Part shown: one piece after another, positions 5,782-6,480 of the stretch
Layout: the number at the start of each line of letters is the position of its first letter
Numbering within the stretch: position 1 is the first letter of the stretch
Source of the DNA: Flavobacteriales bacterium
Lineage (GTDB): Bacteria > Bacteroidota > Bacteroidia > Flavobacteriales > Flavobacteriaceae
Assembly: GCA_011525065.1 (NCBI GenBank)
Contig: WTIY01000285.1
Coordinates: 1-6,480 of the forward strand
Length of the DNA stretch: 6,480 nt
Direction of reading: 5' to 3'
The notes under the pieces: generated by a model
Told to the model about the DNA's origin: nothing
Seen by the model: only the letters and a program-made list of their open reading frames with translations
Databases searched by the model: none
Translations under genes and position numbers: made by a program

Positions 5782-6402
5782 ATGAGCCTCGTGCGCCTAA
5801 ACATCAAAGGAATTTCTTACTCTCAGACCCAAAATGGGGCTTACGCCTTAATTCTCAGCGAGGAAGATGGCGACCGGAAATTACCCATTGTCATCGGTGT
5901 CTTTGAAGCCCAGTCCATCGCCATAGCTTTAGAAAATGACATTCGTCCCCCAAGGCCACTGACCCATGATCTGTTTAAAACCTTTGCCGATCGTTACGGA
6001 ATTTTGGTCAAACAGGTCATCATACACAAACTCGTTGATGGTGTTTTTTACTCAAGCATTATTGCTGAACGCGAAGGCGGTGAAGAGATTTTAGACGCCA
6101 GAACCAGTGATGCCATCGCCCTAGCCCTGCGATTTAATGCGCCGATTTTTACCTATAAAGACATTTTAAATCAAGCGGGGATTCATCTCAAGACGAGCCC
6201 GGCTTCTGATTCTGAACACGCCGATCAAGACGGAGCCATTGCGCGTTTAATGGATCAAGAGGAGGCGGAAATTCCAATGAGTAAATCTTATAAAAAGTAT
6301 ACCTTAAAAGAGTTGAAGGATCTGTTGAGTAAGGCCATATCGCAGGAGGATTATGAAACTGCGGCAAAATTAAGAGACGAATTGTCCCAAAGAAACCAAT
6401 AA
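5782..6402 (+). CDS. Bifunctional nuclease family (BFN/DUF151) protein with C-terminal UVR motif
   Basis: This gene gives 206 residues from the chosen start, MSLVRLNIKG. The first 145 or so residues are a BFN (DUF151) domain. Visible blocks are SYSQTQNGAYALILSEEDG, a KLPIVIGVFEAQSIAIALE segment, RPPRPLTHDLF, and EILDARTSDAIALALRF followed by NAPIF. Plant BFN proteins have been reported to have RNase and DNase activity, and Thermotoga homologues have been studied structurally; the bacterial role is poorly defined. After a polar linker of about 30 residues, the last 35 or so residues (YTLKELKDLLSKAISQEDYETAAKLRDEL) form a UVR motif. This is the helical hairpin that mediates UvrB-UvrC contact and also occurs in Clp regulators. 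In-frame starts at 5770 (adding MPTT) and an upstream GTG at 5740 are possible, but neither has a Shine-Dalgarno sequence, and the domain begins at MSLVRL. Probably co-transcribed with etfBA. Nuclease activity is inferred from the family name, not shown. Confidence 0.88.
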   Translation: MSLVRLNIKGISYSQTQNGAYALILSEEDGDRKLPIVIGVFEAQSIAIALENDIRPPRPLTHDLFKTFADRYGILVKQVIIHKLVDGVFYSSIIAEREGGEEILDARTSDAIALALRFNAPIFTYKDILNQAGIHLKTSPASDSEHADQDGAIARLMDQEEAEIPMSKSYKKYTLKELKDLLSKAISQEDYETAAKLRDELSQRNQ

Positions 6403-6405
6403 GTG

Positions 6406-6480
6406 ATGTTACAACGATTTGTGCTTTTGGCCCTGCTGACCCTGTCCACGCTTGGATGGAGTCAAACCATTGAAGGAAAT
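6406..6480 (+). CDS. N-terminus of an exported or membrane protein (3' end outside window)
   Basis: An open frame starts at ATG 6406, three bases after the BFN-UVR stop, and runs off the window with 25 codons. A GTG one codon earlier is also in frame. The residues MLQRFVLLALLTLSTLGWSQ form a typical signal peptide: one Arg, a hydrophobic core of about 14 residues, then a small residue followed by Gln. Cleavage after S19 would leave Q20 at the mature N-terminus, the pattern common in Bacteroidota, where it becomes pyroglutamate. No cysteine follows, so it is not a lipoprotein. The tight spacing implies co-transcription with the BFN-UVR gene. In related flavobacteria I recall a CNT-family (NupC-like) nucleoside transporter with a leading signal peptide after this nuclease gene. 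That is only a guess here, because too little of the protein is visible. Confidence 0.7.
   Translation, partial: MLQRFVLLALLTLSTLGWSQTIEGN

Noticed and set aside
5718..5906. A 62-codon frame overlapping the start of the BFN-UVR gene
   Set aside because: It runs in another frame through the conserved BFN coding sequence and resembles no protein I know.
1..6480. Search for mobile elements, CRISPR arrays, tRNA/rRNA genes, toxin-antitoxin or defence genes
   Set aside because: No transposase, spaced direct repeats, cloverleaf structures or such proteins are visible. Nearly all the DNA is taken up by conserved metabolic genes.

Overview
The window looks like a chromosomal segment of a marine-type member of the Flavobacteriia (phylum Bacteroidota). 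Several things point there. The candidate promoters carry the Bacteroidota -7 element TAnnTTTG and the starts lack Shine-Dalgarno sequences. The first protein ends in the ELHGLF tail that I recall from flavobacterial deoxynucleoside kinases. The membrane pyrophosphatase has its ion-selectivity glutamate in the position I recall for the Flavobacterium-type H+-pumping subfamily. The last gene begins with a signal peptide that places Gln directly after the likely cleavage site, as is common in this phylum. This assignment rests on sequence features and recall, not on a database search.

Layout: positions 2-139 hold the 3' end of a deoxynucleoside kinase gene on the + strand. It converges on hppA (285-2747, - strand), a K+-dependent ion-pumping pyrophosphatase, and the two are separated by a strong bidirectional hairpin terminator at 222-258. 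Upstream of hppA on the same strand is pdhB (2819-3802), the E1 beta subunit of pyruvate dehydrogenase. The 71-bp gap between them holds a likely hppA promoter. A 180-bp divergent region (3803-3982) separates pdhB from a + strand run: etfB (3983-4723), etfA (4745-5707), a bifunctional-nuclease-family gene with a C-terminal UVR motif (5782-6402), and the first 25 codons of an exported or membrane protein (6406 to the edge).

Functionally this is mostly central energy metabolism. Pyruvate dehydrogenase E1 beta takes part in acetyl-CoA formation. The ETF pair carries electrons from acyl-CoA and related dehydrogenases towards the quinone pool. HppA recovers energy from pyrophosphate released by biosynthesis, including acyl-CoA and nucleotide synthesis, as an ion gradient. 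The coding content is well conserved and no mobile element, CRISPR array, RNA gene or defence system is visible. I do not see a previously undescribed multi-gene system. The points most worth a second look are the glutamate placement and long acidic C-terminal extension of HppA, the palindromes in the pdhB/etfB divergent promoter region, the inverted repeat over the hppA promoter, and the BFN-UVR fusion.
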